NCBI GenBank assembly: GCA_963585895.1
Contig: OY757921.1
Location: 81,506,953 to 81,570,952, forward strand
Reading direction: 5' to 3'
From: Sepioteuthis lessoniana
Taxonomy: Eukaryota; Mollusca; Cephalopoda; Myopsida; Loliginidae
Length of the DNA: 64,000 nt
Position numbers and translations under genes: made by a program. The first letter of the stretch is position 1; every line of letters begins with the position of its first letter. A model generated the notes under the pieces. That model was given only the letters and a program-made list of their open reading frames with translations. It was not told where the DNA came from and did not search any database. This document shows, piece after piece, positions 53,248 to 64,000 of the stretch.

Positions 53248-54085
53248 ATAGCCCAGTCGGCTGGGGCAGTAGAATACACCGACTGCAGCTCTACAGAGAC
53301 GTAAGACCCAAGCGACGAGTGTCCTGGATATCAAGCAATCTGATGGTGAGGCTTTAGTAATGCTGGAGTTTCTTCCAGGCAGCAGTCGTGTCAATACTGC
53401 TGTATGGATGCACTACTTGGACGCTAACTAAACGGCTGGAGAAGAAGCTAGACAGCAATTACACACGAATGTTTCGAGCAATAGTGAACAAGGCCTGGCG
53501 GCAACACCCCACAAGGCACAAACTATACGGCCACCTCCTTCCCATCACGAAAACTATACAAGTTAGACGAACCAGACACGCAGGACACTGCTGGAGAAGC
53601 AAGCACGAGCTTATCAGTGATGTACTCCTATGGACCCCCGCATATGGCCAAACAAAAGCAGGACGACCAGCTCGAACATACATACAGCAGCTGTGTGAGG
53701 ATACGGGATGTAACTCTGAAGACCTGCCAGAAGCGATGAATGATAGGGAGAATTGGCGAGAGAGGGTCAGGGATATCCGTGCTGGCGGCACGACATGATG
53801 ATGAGAGTACCCCTTCATTGCCGTAATAGTTCACTCTGGGCCGGAGTGATAGCACCTGACAGGGTCCTCTCTATGGGTTTGGCATTCAAACTGAGAGCAA
53901 ACAAATGACTTATACTAAACTGAATTGTTAGAAATAGAACTGTTTGATTATTTAACTGAATGTATCTGCAAAATGTGTTTACAAATCATATATTCAATAT
54001 ATATGTGTAAAAACAGGATTTGGCATTAAATAACCAACAATGGTTGATATGCCATAAAACCAACCTAAACCAACCTAAACCATTA
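53248..54085 (+). repeat. Composite repeat D split by LINE-alpha
   Basis: Head 53248-53370 (CCCAGTCGGCTGGGGCAG), resumed at 53806 (GAGTACCCCTTCATTGCCG), body, and tail GGCATTAAATAACCAACAAT then GATATGCCATAAAACC. Confidence 0.88.
53371..53805 (+). mobile_element. LINE-alpha 3' fragment nested in repeat D
   Basis: 136-codon open frame: [57 protein letters not shown], stop and a short TGA-repeat tail. Among the least decayed copies, so a recent insertion. Confidence 0.9.
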
Positions 54086-54149
54086 ACATAAAATAACCTT
54101 AGATGGACTGACATGCCGTTAAAATCAATCAACCAAGCAATCAATCAAT

Positions 54150-55379
54150 CAATTAATTTTATTCACTTATTGGTATTTACTATGCTTCGCAATAGCTAAG
54201 TATAATAAACATGTGTGACGGCAAATTAAAATAAAAAGATCCCCGGATGAGCAACCATTTAAAAGCGCATGGGAACTGGTGCATTTGAATATTGTTATCA
54301 CCAAACGAGGAGTTTATTTTTTTTCGCACGTGTGAAGACGGGGCGGTCCGGCACTTGATCCCTCGTAGAATAAGTCCTTGTTCAGAGTCCTTTCTCGGGC
54401 ATATAGGAACTGGCATATTATGTGGGGATTAATTTAGGGCTAGACTGACCGCCGTTGGCAAGGGGTTTCCAAATTTCACTCTACACACACACCCACCAAG
54501 GCCACTAGTTCTTCCTCCTCTAGAACAATGGAAGATATGTACCTCTCGGTTTAGATGTAATAATATTAACTGTAGTAATCGACACCTCCGGTTTCCCGTA
54601 TAACATCTTTAAAGGAATTCATAGGACAATTTAAGCGAGAATAACATAAGGCGGAAGAAGCTGAAAAAGATACATGAAATAGCAACTTGACAGTAGACGA
54701 CATAAATGAACAACTTCAACATTAAAATATATCAATCTTTTTACTACACACGCGGATACACATATTCAACGTGTCGGCTATATTATTAGCGGACAATACA
54801 TGATTCTAAATGTCTTTCTTCCTTTTTTCCTTTCCTTTAGTCTTTCTTTAAATTGAGAGAGAGAGGGAGAGTATATAATTGGGAATAGGGAGAAACAGTC
54901 TTAAAGTTTACTTATCTTTACGACGACTTTCCTTTGGAGAATATTTTCTTTTTTTACGGGTTGACGGAATTTATTTATGCATATCACTCTGGCTTGAAGG
55001 CACTAAGTTCCTCCTCTTGTCCAAGATTCTTTCCGCTTTCTTTGCCCGGAGTTTGGCATGAGATCTGTTCACCACGACCTCTGTCCAAAAACTGATTTTC
55101 TTTACCCCTATTTCCGCCGACGGAAAGAAGGTGCCACTTCCCTTTTAGGGTTCTAGCCAATCATTTAGCTTCTACCTTCTTCCTTCCTCTGTCAGGCGAC
55201 CCGAGGGAGGTCACGGAGTACAGATAGCCTGACCCACATTTTTCTTCCTTCAACGGCCAGTCGAAGTTGACCTACATTCTTTATTTATCTTTTAACGGTC
55301 AATCTTTGGTTAATTCAAACACGGAGGGTAGTGGGAATTCCTTATTTCTCTTCTCTTAGCGGGAGACCACGTGACACAT
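54150..55379. other. Non-repetitive stretch; candidate upstream exon or regulatory DNA
   Basis: The longest part of the upstream flank without recognised repeats, with locally higher GC at 55020-55260. No frame is convincing. It is a reasonable place to look for the OATP 5' UTR exon or promoter, but nothing in the sequence proves it. Confidence 0.3.
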
Positions 55380-56943
55380 GTAACTGGCTGCACAACAACA
55401 GATATGATTAGGAAGATTGTGGAGCGTTAATATTCTAAGTGGAGAGGATCTGTTTGCGCTGACAATCTACATCTAAAATACAGGCTTTCCTCAATATCCT
55501 CTTTATAGTTTATATCACAAGAACAAAAAGTGTTCATTAAATTTTACATAGAAACTTAGCGATAAGTATTCTTGATAGAATTTTGTAAACTTAGCTTCGC
55601 ACAGCAAACAAAAGAAAAGAAAGATTTAAATATTGGATATTTACTAAGCTAAGGTTATTAATTGAAAATCAGCAAAAACGCATATTGTTATGCGGAAATA
55701 CATGCCGAATTAATTCAATGATTAGATTTTTTTAAATGCCAAATCAAAACTTAAAAAGACAGTCCCCGTGAAGGCATGGATATAGCTAAATTCCGTGTGA
55801 TCACCGATGACGCAGTTAAGTGATGACCTTGCAAGTTAAGTGGCGCAGTTTAACAGTTTTATTGTTGAAAAAGACTTTGGTTTTCAGTGAATAGAATAGT
55901 ACCAAAATCTAATGACAAAGAATTAATGTTTAGTTACGAACAAAAAGACTATTTAAACCACAAATAAATTATCTCTCTTCTCTTCAATTCTCTTTGCCGT
56001 CTGCTCCACATAAAAATGGTGTTTTATTTCATTAGATTTTACACGTGAACGTATTGCTTACTGATAAACCGTCTGGATATTTACAGCACAATGCAGACTG
56101 GAGATTAAATCAAGTTAGAAAGATAGTATAAATCCAAAAGTTAGAAAATAATTATATAGTGTATAGATTGTAGAAAGATAATGTCAAGAGCTCGAAAATT
56201 ATTTTATAGTATATAGTATCGAGATAATATTAAATCAAAAGTTATAAAATCATTATATAGTGTATATATAGTTGAAATAATATAATGTTAAGAGTTAGAA
56301 ATCAGTAGTATGGAGATTGTATAGAGATAATATTATATCAAAAGTTAGAAAATCATTCTATAGTATATATTACATAACGTCAAGAACTAAAAAAAATCTT
56401 TATATAATATATAAATAGTATATAGTGCAACGTCAAGATTTAGAAAATAATTATATATCATATACGTTTGCACCATCTTATAGTTGCTTTTTAAAACAAT
56501 ACTTTCGATCAATATACTCTAATGAGTAAAAAACAATATTACTACGTTGCGGGGGAACTCGAAGATTGCCGAAGAAAAATTGAGGAGACGACGAGGTTGT
56601 CACATGATCACGGGGACTAAAGAAGAAACAAACATGTTATTACAAAAACCGCTCACGTTTATTTTGGATTTTTCCAAGTTCTTTTTCGGACCAGTTTCAT
56701 TAAGAGATGGTTTTTGTTCAGTCGATTAATTCTTTTATAAATCCTTGCCTAATGGTCCCGCCAAATATACATTTGTTTCCCTTCGTGTTTGAAGCTCAAC
56801 TTTTCACTTTAGAATAAAATCACCATTCTTTTAATCCGTACGTGATTGTCTACAGCCCATCACAAAGACTCTCATACTTTCTATATTTACTATTAATGCT
56901 ACACAATCTTCCTAATAATTTCTGGTGTTGTGCAACCAGTTAT
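55380..56943. mobile_element. TIR element of unknown family, about 1.56 kb
   Basis: The left end GTAACTGGCTGCACAACAAC continues to AGGAAGATTGTG and pairs with the right end (reverse complement GGTTGCACAACACCAGAAAT then AGGAAGATTGTG); inverted over about 55 bp with a few mismatches. No transposase-like frame inside; a minisatellite lies within. Confidence 0.55.
56090..56475. repeat. AT-rich minisatellite, about 55-60-bp unit
   Basis: Six or so diverged units of AAAAGTTAGAAAATCATTATATAGTGTATA-type sequence inside the TIR element. Confidence 0.8.
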
Positions 56944-57059
56944 ACGATTATTATACTTAGCATAGTAAATGCTAATAAATGAGTAGGATTGATTGATTGA
57001 TAGCCGGGGAATGAACATTGACCCACCATCTGTCGATTAGTGCTAGGTAAATGTTCGCC

Positions 57060-57830
57060 ACATGCGGTAGGTTGCTGGGGTAAGCGACAAACTACGGAAA
57101 ATGCACACGAGATGACCTAGATATGGTTAAGAAGGGAATACCTCTTAAGAGAAACTAAGACTCTTTTATTGGCAGCCTAAAATAATGCCATAAGGACTAC
57201 TTATATCCAAGCATTGATAATCCATAGAATAATAGTAAGTGTAAGTTATATGGTGACAAAGATGAAACAGTTATTCATAAAATAAGTGAAGGCAGCCAAC
57301 TAGTACAAAAAAAGACTACAAGACTTGCCACAACTTGGTGGGATCGGTAATCCACTGGGGATTGTGTCAGAGATTAAAATTTGGCCATACAAGTAAATGG
57401 TATTGACACAAACTAGAATATGTCCTAGAAAATGAGACACATAAAAATCTTTGGGGCTTTTAGATACAAATGAATCCCCTAATCCCCGACAGAAAACCAG
57501 ACCTAATGTTAATTAATGAGAAGAAAAAAAAACTTGTCATTTAGAGAATGTTGTCGCTCGATCGGACAATGGAGTAAAAATATCTAGATTTAGCTACACG
57601 GCTGAAAAAGCAGTGGAATATGAAAGTGACTGCGATACTAATAGTATTTGGTGCTCTTGGGACGGTCTCTAAAGGCCCGGAAGAGAGACTTGAGGAACTG
57701 GAGATTAAAGGAAAAATAGAGACCATTTATACGATTGCACTGTTAAGATCAGCTAGAATATTTAGAATAATTCCCGTGACCCGAGGAGTATTGTTTTCAT
57801 TTCGCCTCCTGTAAAAAACAACAAGTGAGA
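57060..57830 (+). mobile_element. LINE-beta fragment, longest copy
   Basis: Scattered frames give LLRETKTLLLAA, NAIRTTYIQ, RLKFGHTSKW-like, VLENETHKNLWGF and finally [20 protein letters not shown] and SARIFRI. The zinc-knuckle-like segment and C-terminus are in the order of this retrotransposon. Several frameshifts and stops. Confidence 0.72.
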
Positions 57831-58430
57831 GGTGGTGTAAAAAAATTGCAAGGAGTAAAGCAATTATAATGATTGTATCAACCCAGTGTGTGGAGACAAA
57901 AAGCAACAACAATAAGATGGAGAGAAACTAGTAATAAAATAATTGTAATAAGAACTTGCCGCGGTGGTGTGGCAAAATCAGGAGCTGGAATCCCTACGGC
58001 AGTCCGACGTTGTGTTCAGCCTCGTTCTGGATATTCCTGAGGCGACACTAATGCTAAGCTGTATCACACTGTAACCTTTCTTGGACAACATCTGTATCAT
58101 GGGCAAATGTCGATCTTTCATACAAACTTGCTAAGACTTGCGCCGAGATCTAGGCGCAGGTTCATAGATTTGTGAGTCTGAGAGATACCAGAACAAATAA
58201 ACAAAAAGACAAAAAATAAAATAATAAACAATTAAAAAAAAAAATAAACAGACAGTTGTAAGTTCCGATGCGACAAAACGACTAAATATTACTTCACAAC
58301 TATGATCCTTCCTACTATAGCTATGCCAAACGAGCGCTAATTTCAAATGTCAATATCTACTCACATTTTTTCTCTATCTCTTTTTTTTTATCCACCTCTA
58401 TATTTACATTGGTTTTCTGAAATTTTATCT
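57831..58430. other. Possible LINE-beta 3' UTR, then unassigned
   Basis: GAACTTGCCGCGGTGGTGTGG and CCTCGTTCTGGATATTCCTG directly follow the LINE-beta C-terminus and may be its 3' UTR. No other copy is present here for comparison. Confidence 0.3.
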
Positions 58431-58510
58431 GACTCTGACACGGACTGATAGTACCTGTTGGGGGTCCCATGTATGCGTCAAATAGATCACATTGAAAATT
58501 ATTAGTGGGG
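58430..58510 (+). repeat. Composite repeat D, short fragment
   Basis: GATAGTACCTGTTGGGGGTC, then GCGTCAAATAGATCAC. Confidence 0.6.
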
Positions 58511-58516
58511 TTAACG

Positions 58517-58725
58517 GTGCCTCTGTGGCGTAGTGTTTAAAGTGCTGGACTGCAGTCGCTTTATTACATTCACTTTCAGACTAATACCCTTGGGAAAGGT
58601 ATGAAACACCTTATCCCCCAGTTATGGTTGAATTGTACCGCTGATGTTATATTACAAGAGTGGCTTTAGTATTAAATAACCCACGAAGGTTGATATGCCA
58701 TTAAAACAAAGAACCACAACCAATA
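58517..58725 (+). mobile_element. SINE-C, B-box damaged
   Basis: Head CTCTGTGGCGTAGTGTTTAA, central block, and tail TTAGTATTAAATAACCCACG then GATATGCCATTAAAAC. Confidence 0.82.
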
Positions 58726-58881
58726 TAGTATTAGCAAGGAATATTTGAAATTGTATAACTTTAGGTAAATGATTATGATAATTATAATGACTAGTTGAGA
58801 CCCGTCTAAATTAAACGGATTTTGCGAAATGATTTTTTTACACTATTAATTTATTTGAACTTGCATCTAAAAAAACACACC

Positions 58882-58928
<47 letters not shown>

Positions 58929-58937
58929 CATCTATAT
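58882..58937. repeat. (ATCT)n microsatellite
   Basis: About 14 repeats. Confidence 0.95.
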
Positions 58938-59039
58938 ACTAAAAAAAAAAAGAAAAGATTTTTAAAAATGAAAAAATCAAAATTATTTAATCTCATAAAA
59001 GAATTAAAATGTCTTAAAAATTTTTTTGTTTTTTGCAAT

Positions 59040-59990
59040 TCAATAAAATATACTAATTAAAGATAATCAAGTAAAAATAAATATACTAATTAAATATACT
59101 AATTAAAAATTATCAATAAATATACTAATTAAATGTACTAATTAAATAAATATACTAATTAAATATACTAATTAAAAATAATCAATAAATATACTAATTA
59201 AATATACTAATTAGATAAATATACTAATTAAATCTACTAATTAAAAATAATCAAGTAAAAATATACTAATTAAAAACAATCAAGTAAAAATAAATATACC
59301 AATTAAATATACTAATTAAAAATTATCAATAAATATACTAATTAAATATACTAATTAAATAAATATACTAATTAAATATACTAATTAAAAATAATCAATA
59401 AATATACTAATTAAATATACTAATTAGATAAATATACTAATTAAATCTACTGATTAAAAATAATTAAGTAAAAATATACTAATTAAAAATAATCAAGTAA
59501 AAATAAATATACTAATTAAATATACTAATTAAAAATAATCCATAAATATACTAATTAAATATACTAATTAAATAAATATATTAATTTAATATACTAATTA
59601 AAAATAATCAAGTAAAAATAAATATACTAATTAAATATACTAATTAAAAATAATCAATAAATATACTAATTAAATATACTAATTAAATAAATATACTAAT
59701 TAAATCTACTGATTAAAAATAATCAAGTAGAAATATACTAATTAAAAATAATCAAGTAAAAATAAATATACTAATTAAATATACTAATTAAAAATAATCA
59801 ATAAATATACTAATTAAATATACTAATTAAATAAATATACTAATTAAATATACTAATTAAAAATAATCAAGTAAAAATATACTAATTAAAAATAATCAAG
59901 TAGAAATAAATATACTAATTAAATATACTAATTAAAAATAATCAATAAATATACTAATTAAATAAATATACTAATTAAAAATGATCAAGT
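59040..59990. repeat. AT-rich minisatellite with nested higher-order repeats
   Basis: Built from TATACTAATTAAA blocks of 11-15 bp, grouped by AATAATCAAGTAAAAATAAA spacers. The first spacers are about 212 bp apart (59064, 59278, 59490); later ones are shorter (about 116-143 bp). Confidence 0.93.
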
Positions 59991-60699
59991 AAAAATTTTC
60001 CAAGCATAATATTATGGCATTTTTAAGCAAATTTTATATTAGAATTCATGGCCATTTTTTTAAAATAAAGTTGGAAATTTAAGAATTTCTAAAAATTTCA
60101 TGATAAAATTATTCAGACTCTTATCTTTATGAAAAAATTAAAAAATGATATGTCTACAATATATTTTGTTCAGATTTCGTAAAATGAAATAGGGGCGGGT
60201 CGACAAAGTAAAAATAAGTATTTCCCCAAATACATTTTCTGAAAAACCTATTTTAAACATAAATTCATCTAAAGGTGAATAATTTTTGAAATTTTCATGA
60301 AAATTTGACTCTTATTTCATTTTTAATGAAATTAAAAAAAAGACTTTACGCGTACCTTTTATGTGGCCACGTTAAATTTCAATTGATTCAAAGTTTCTTA
60401 ATGAAAGCATACTTACTTTGGCCATGATGCCTAATAAAGCTTTGCATAAGACGCCAAATTTGATTGGTTCTTGTTAATGTAGAATAGGATTATTCTCCAA
60501 GCGTAACGGTCGTGCGAACTAACTTGGGCTTATTCTGTTAAGATATCGGATAATATCATTATTATCATCATCAATATTAAGTTACTTAAATGTGTATAAA
60601 TTATTAAGAATTGTCATTTTACTTTCTCTGAATCAATTTTTTCTTTTGTTCTCGATTTCATTATATATCTCTGTTGGCGAGATTTAGAAAATGGTCATA
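59991..60699. other. No recognisable feature
   Basis: AT-rich sequence without supported frames. Confidence 0.35.
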
Positions 60700-60972
60700 G
60701 TATCACAGGCAGAAGAGTAATACCCACATCTCAAAAAATGTGCCCTCGGTATGACACAGAATTACATCTAATAGCGAGGCTCCGGTTTCTGAGATCTGAG
60801 AAGTGTGGAGAACCCTTTCATTGCCATTACTTCCAGGTCCACTTTAACATTGTGTGGTAGAACCTGTTAGGGTTCAATATATGAGTCAAATAGCTATTTC
60901 TAAAAATTATTCCTACTTGATAGAATTGTGTGCCAAAAAGAAAAAAACAGAAAAAAAAAAAAAAAAACAGAC

Positions 60973-61003
<31 letters not shown>

Positions 61004-61110
61004 CCAAAGAAAAATGTAAATATGAACGTACTATGTACGTAATTCCTTAACCTCTTGGCATAAAATAACCCCGACCAATTGTTATGTTTTAAAATCAGTC
61101 AGTCAGTCGA
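60700..61110 (+). repeat. Composite repeat D with variant tail
   Basis: CATTGCCATTACTTCCAGG head, body with an A-rich insertion at 60940-61010, and GGCATAAAATAACCCCGACC then TTAAAATCAGTCAGTC. Confidence 0.75.
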
Positions 61111-61196
61111 CCTCATTATCTTTATCTTGTTTTTTTTTTCGCCTTAATTTTATCTGTACTTATTAAAAAATATTAAACGCGTGTCACTTCGATTTG

Positions 61197-61423
61197 GTTG
61201 CTTTGATTAATGGCGTATCAACCTTCGTGGGTTATTTAATGCTAAAGCCATTATGGTAGAAAAACAGTATTGATACTATTTAACCTATAGCTAGAGGGTT
61301 AAGAGGGTTCATATCTTTCCCAATAGCATTGTTCCAAAAGTTAACGTAATTGCTTGATTGGAGTTCGAACTCACTTACTTGGAGGCCGTAGTCCAGCGCT
61401 TTAGTCATTACGCCATTTACAAA
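61197..61423 (-). mobile_element. SINE-C
   Basis: GGCGTATCAACCTTCGTGGG to the head; B-box TTGGAGTTCGAACTC. Confidence 0.83.
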
Positions 61424-62221
61424 TTTAAAACGAAAATATCAGGATTTTATTATTTTAAATTAAACATTGAACTATCAAAACAGACATATGTATATCTATA
61501 ATCTCATCCATAATTAAGTACACTTCTAACAAATTAAAATAAATAAAAAGTTAATTTTCTTCTAAAACAAAGATGTTAAGATCTTATTACTGAAGGGGCA
61601 CATTGTACTATCAAAAACGGATATTGTTAGAAATCATTTATTACCAGATTTCTCCGGATTGGAACTTTATAACCAAGAATAAATTTCATCAAAAAGGTTT
61701 GCTCTTATTTTTGGACTGCTACATTTGCTAACAAAATTTGTAGAGTTTAGTAAAGAAAATTATCTAATAATATCCGTTTTGATTTTATGAAATTGCACTA
61801 ACATAAGGCCCTATATATGGGATATCAAATGAGAATCATTATTACTGTAGTGGTAATCATCTTTGATGTTAGTTTACTACTCACTACTCCACCGAGAAGA
61901 ACCTTAACATGTATTAGAGGGTTAGCTTCTGAAATTAAGCAGAGAGTCTGTTGGTAACGACAGTGACTATTACATCACAGATCCTGCATATATGATTTTA
62001 AGTTCCTCTGACTTTTCTTTTCTTTTTTTTCCATCTATTTATTAACAAATTTTCAAAAATGAAATAAAGTGAAGTGACTCTCTTAAAAATATCTTCATAA
62101 AATTTTCTTAAAAATACCATTTACAAAAATAAATTCCTTTATTGATAAATAAGACGTGAAAATTTCATTCAAATGTAATAATCAAAGAATTTTTATTCAT
62201 TTCAGTATAGAGACAGTGGAG
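61424..62221. other. Unassigned; weak 5S-like motif near 61910
   Basis: GGTTAGCTTCTGAAATTAAGC at 61920 faintly resembles the 5S core; the remainder is unrecognised AT-rich DNA. Confidence 0.3.
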
Positions 62222-62335
62222 ACATACTATTCTTCCCGGTAGATTATCGAAGTTAAGCCACGGATGATCTAGTTCAGTACTAAGATGGGTGACCATTTAG
62301 GAACAGCTGGTGTGTTAACAACCTGACCTGGCTTG
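62222..62335 (+). repeat. 5S rRNA-derived sequence (SINE head or pseudogene)
   Basis: ATCGAAGTTAAGCCACGGAT, then TTCAGTACTAAGATGGGTGACC, then GGAACAGCTGG match the 5S rRNA core. The C-box region (GATGGGTGACC) is intact. It is followed by GTGTTAACAACCTGACC, resembling the sequence after the copy at 3966. Confidence 0.65.
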
Positions 62336-62401
62336 TTCTTGACGAAAAAAAGATTAGTGAATCAGAATTTTTAAATGAATTGCAAAAAAAGTTTGAGTTT
62401 T

Positions 62402-62560
62402 GTTCAACGGCATATCAACCTCTGTGGGTCATTTAATGCCAAGAAAGGTTAGGTTGGTTTTGTCTTCTATGTGGGTTTTAGGTCATGAGTTGCAGGAAAA
62501 AGATTGACTTCGGCCTTAAATAAGCCAACAAGGGTTGATATGATTTTTAAGCAAACCACA
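62402..62560. repeat. Two stem-loop tails facing each other
   Basis: Reverse tail GGCATATCAACCTCTGTGGG at 62410 and forward tail CCTTAAATAAGCCAACAAGG near 62510, about 65 bp apart; no SINE bodies attached. Confidence 0.65.
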
Positions 62561-62656
62561 AAATCTATTCTAAATCTTATAGAATTAGTTCTTATTACAT
62601 TGCGTAAAAGAGATCAATATTTGTTATTTAGGATTTGCTTAGTTTGGTACCAGGCC

Positions 62657-62735
62657 AAAGATTTGAGGCATTAAGTGAGGATCGAACTCACGAGTATTGT
62701 ACCCGATAACCTATCTCTCGAAAACTACATGAGCT
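62657..62735 (-). repeat. tRNA-like SINE head
   Basis: Minus strand: AGCTCATGTAGTTTTCGAGAG as head and GTGAGTTCGATCCTCACTTA as B-box arm. Confidence 0.35.
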
Positions 62736-62755
62736 GCTCTTTTAAATAGATAGAT

Positions 62756-63040
62756 CCTATTAACCCAACCTCTCCGCTCGGCAGGATATGACACAAGGTC
62801 AATTTTTCAGCGGAGTTTAACAGGTTTGAATTCAGAGTTTTCCTTCTCCTAGACTAGTTGCCTCATCAAGGCTGAAGAATACAGTCTGCCCTACTATTTA
62901 CCCATAGCTGGAGTGAGAATTATTGGATTCATACCTTTCCCAAGGGTATTAGTGCTATGTGAAATGCAATTAGTCTCGTCGAAGATTTGAACTCGTGTCG
63001 TCGTGTCCTTTCCTACGACGATAACCATTACGGGCACCTC
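62756..63040 (-). mobile_element. SINE-B with imperfect target-site duplication
   Basis: Full reverse copy from the 3' end ACCCAACCTCTCCGCTCGG to the head ACGATAACCATTACGGGCAC. TTTAAATAGATAGAT and TTTAAAGAGATAGAT flank it. Confidence 0.88.
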
Positions 63041-63085
63041 CTATTTTTAAAGAGATAGATATTGGAAATAAAAGTATTCTAAGCT

Positions 63086-63452
63086 GTAGTCCTGTCTGTA
63101 CAATTGTACTGTAGCGCCACTTGGACTTTAACGAAACGCTTGGAGAAAGAGCTTGATGGGAACTAAAGAAGGATGTTGCGTGCTGTTTTCAACAAATCCT
63201 TGAAGCAGCAGTAGCCTACAAAACATCAACTGTACGACCACTTATCTCCTAACTAGCAAACCATCAAGTAAGACGAGAAAAATATGCTGGGCACTGCTGT
63301 AGAAGTAAAGACGAACTTATAAGCGATGTTCTCCTGTGAACTCCTACACGTGGACCCACCAGTGTTGGTCTACTAGTATAAAATTCATAGTCTCTGTGCA
63401 GACATTAAATACCATCAAAAAGACTTAACAAGAGCGATGACCGATAGGGACG

Positions 63453-63483
<31 letters not shown>

Positions 63484-63538
63484 TATCAAAAGAATCTATG
63501 CTATCTGTACGCCTTGATGATGATGATGATGATGATGA
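63086..63538 (+). mobile_element. LINE-alpha 3' fragment with (GA)n and (TGA)n tail
   Basis: GCGCCACTTGGACTTTAACG, then GAAGCAGCAGTAGCCTAC, then GAGCGATGACCGATAGGGAC; broken frames; ends in GA repeats and GATGATGAT at 63515-63538. Confidence 0.82.
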
Positions 63539-63936
63539 ATCCTGCAGTTTTGTAGACAAGATGACTGTACTGAATGAAAAGCAGTGCCATTCAGCACCAA
63601 GAGTGTTAACGCATTTATCTTAGAACTATTAACAAATTTTAGCAATTCTTTAACAATCTTCTTTCTGTCTCTTTACCACCTTTAAAAGTTGTGTGATAAC
63701 AAACTGCCACAAGTCTTTAAGAATGCAGTATGTCGACCTCTGTTATTTAATTACGACCGAGAACAAGTGCGATTAATGAGCGGAATAAGTCCCAATTAAA
63801 GTCAGCCTTGTCCCATTTTGTCGTTAAATTTCTTCTTTTGGTACACGTGGCAATTGGCCCAGTGTGAATTTGTTTCTATTTCTTTCTTTCAATTCTTAAA
63901 GGAGATTACAAGGATCAGTAGTATTTTTTGGTATCT

Positions 63937-64000
63937 TTGTTTAATGACAGATCAACCTTTGTGGGTTATTTAATGCTAAAGCCATCTTTGAAGAAGAACA
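63937..64000 (-). mobile_element. SINE-C, cut by window end
   Basis: Starts TTTGTTTAATGACAGATCAA, then GTGGGTTATTTAATGCTAAAG. Confidence 0.75.

Noticed and set aside
53459-53855. Minus-strand frames of 75-119 residues
   Set aside because: Antisense shadows of the LINE-alpha fragment and composite repeat D on the plus strand.

Overview
The window is animal nuclear DNA. It is AT-rich, full of microsatellites, and holds one long intron-split gene among dense short and long interspersed repeats. Nothing looks bacterial: there are no operons, no CRISPR array and no compact coding. The abundant tRNA-derived SINEs with a shared central block, the Penelope-like, LTR and non-LTR retroelement debris, the mariner relics and the long repeat-filled introns suggest a lophotrochozoan, most likely a mollusc and perhaps a cephalopod such as a squid or cuttlefish. 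The organism call is inference.

The one convincing host gene is an organic anion transporting polypeptide (OATP/SLCO family) on the minus strand. Nine coding exons run from 40082 down to 5217. Every junction has GT/AG signals and the reading phase is kept throughout. The joined frame is 2,307 bp (768 residues plus stop). It carries a 12-membrane-segment layout, the family signature around RWIGAWW in the fourth coding exon, a cysteine-rich Kazal-like extracellular loop split over coding exons 6 and 7, and a C-terminal PDZ-ligand-like end. The first ATG sits directly on a splice acceptor, so at least one upstream non-coding exon and the promoter lie in 40.1-64 kb or beyond the window.

The introns and the upstream 24 kb are repeats. 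Three tRNA-derived SINE families (called A, B and C here) occur about 30 times, several with perfect target-site duplications. A composite repeat (called D) has a conserved head of about 230 bp, an AT-rich body and a stem-loop tail; that tail also ends SINE-C and has been amplified into tandem arrays. There are fragments of three non-LTR retrotransposon lineages (alpha with a YADD reverse transcriptase and TGA-repeat tail; beta known by its conserved C-terminus; gamma Jockey-like), a Penelope-like element with GIY-YIG remains, an LTR retrotransposon with a tRNA-His-like primer site, two further LTR-like repeats, several mariner-type relics, a TIR element of unknown family, and two 5S rRNA-derived sequences.

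Layout: 0.1-5.2 kb repeats and the 3' flank; 5.2-40.1 kb the OATP gene; 40.1-64 kb repeats with no recognisable host coding sequence. The most interesting signals are the shared stem-loop tail, the shared central SINE block with a chimeric SINE, inverted LTRs flanking the first coding exon, a 0.4-kb-arm inverted duplication in an intron, tandem arrays with higher-order structure, and two small fold-back insertions that look like template-switch scars.
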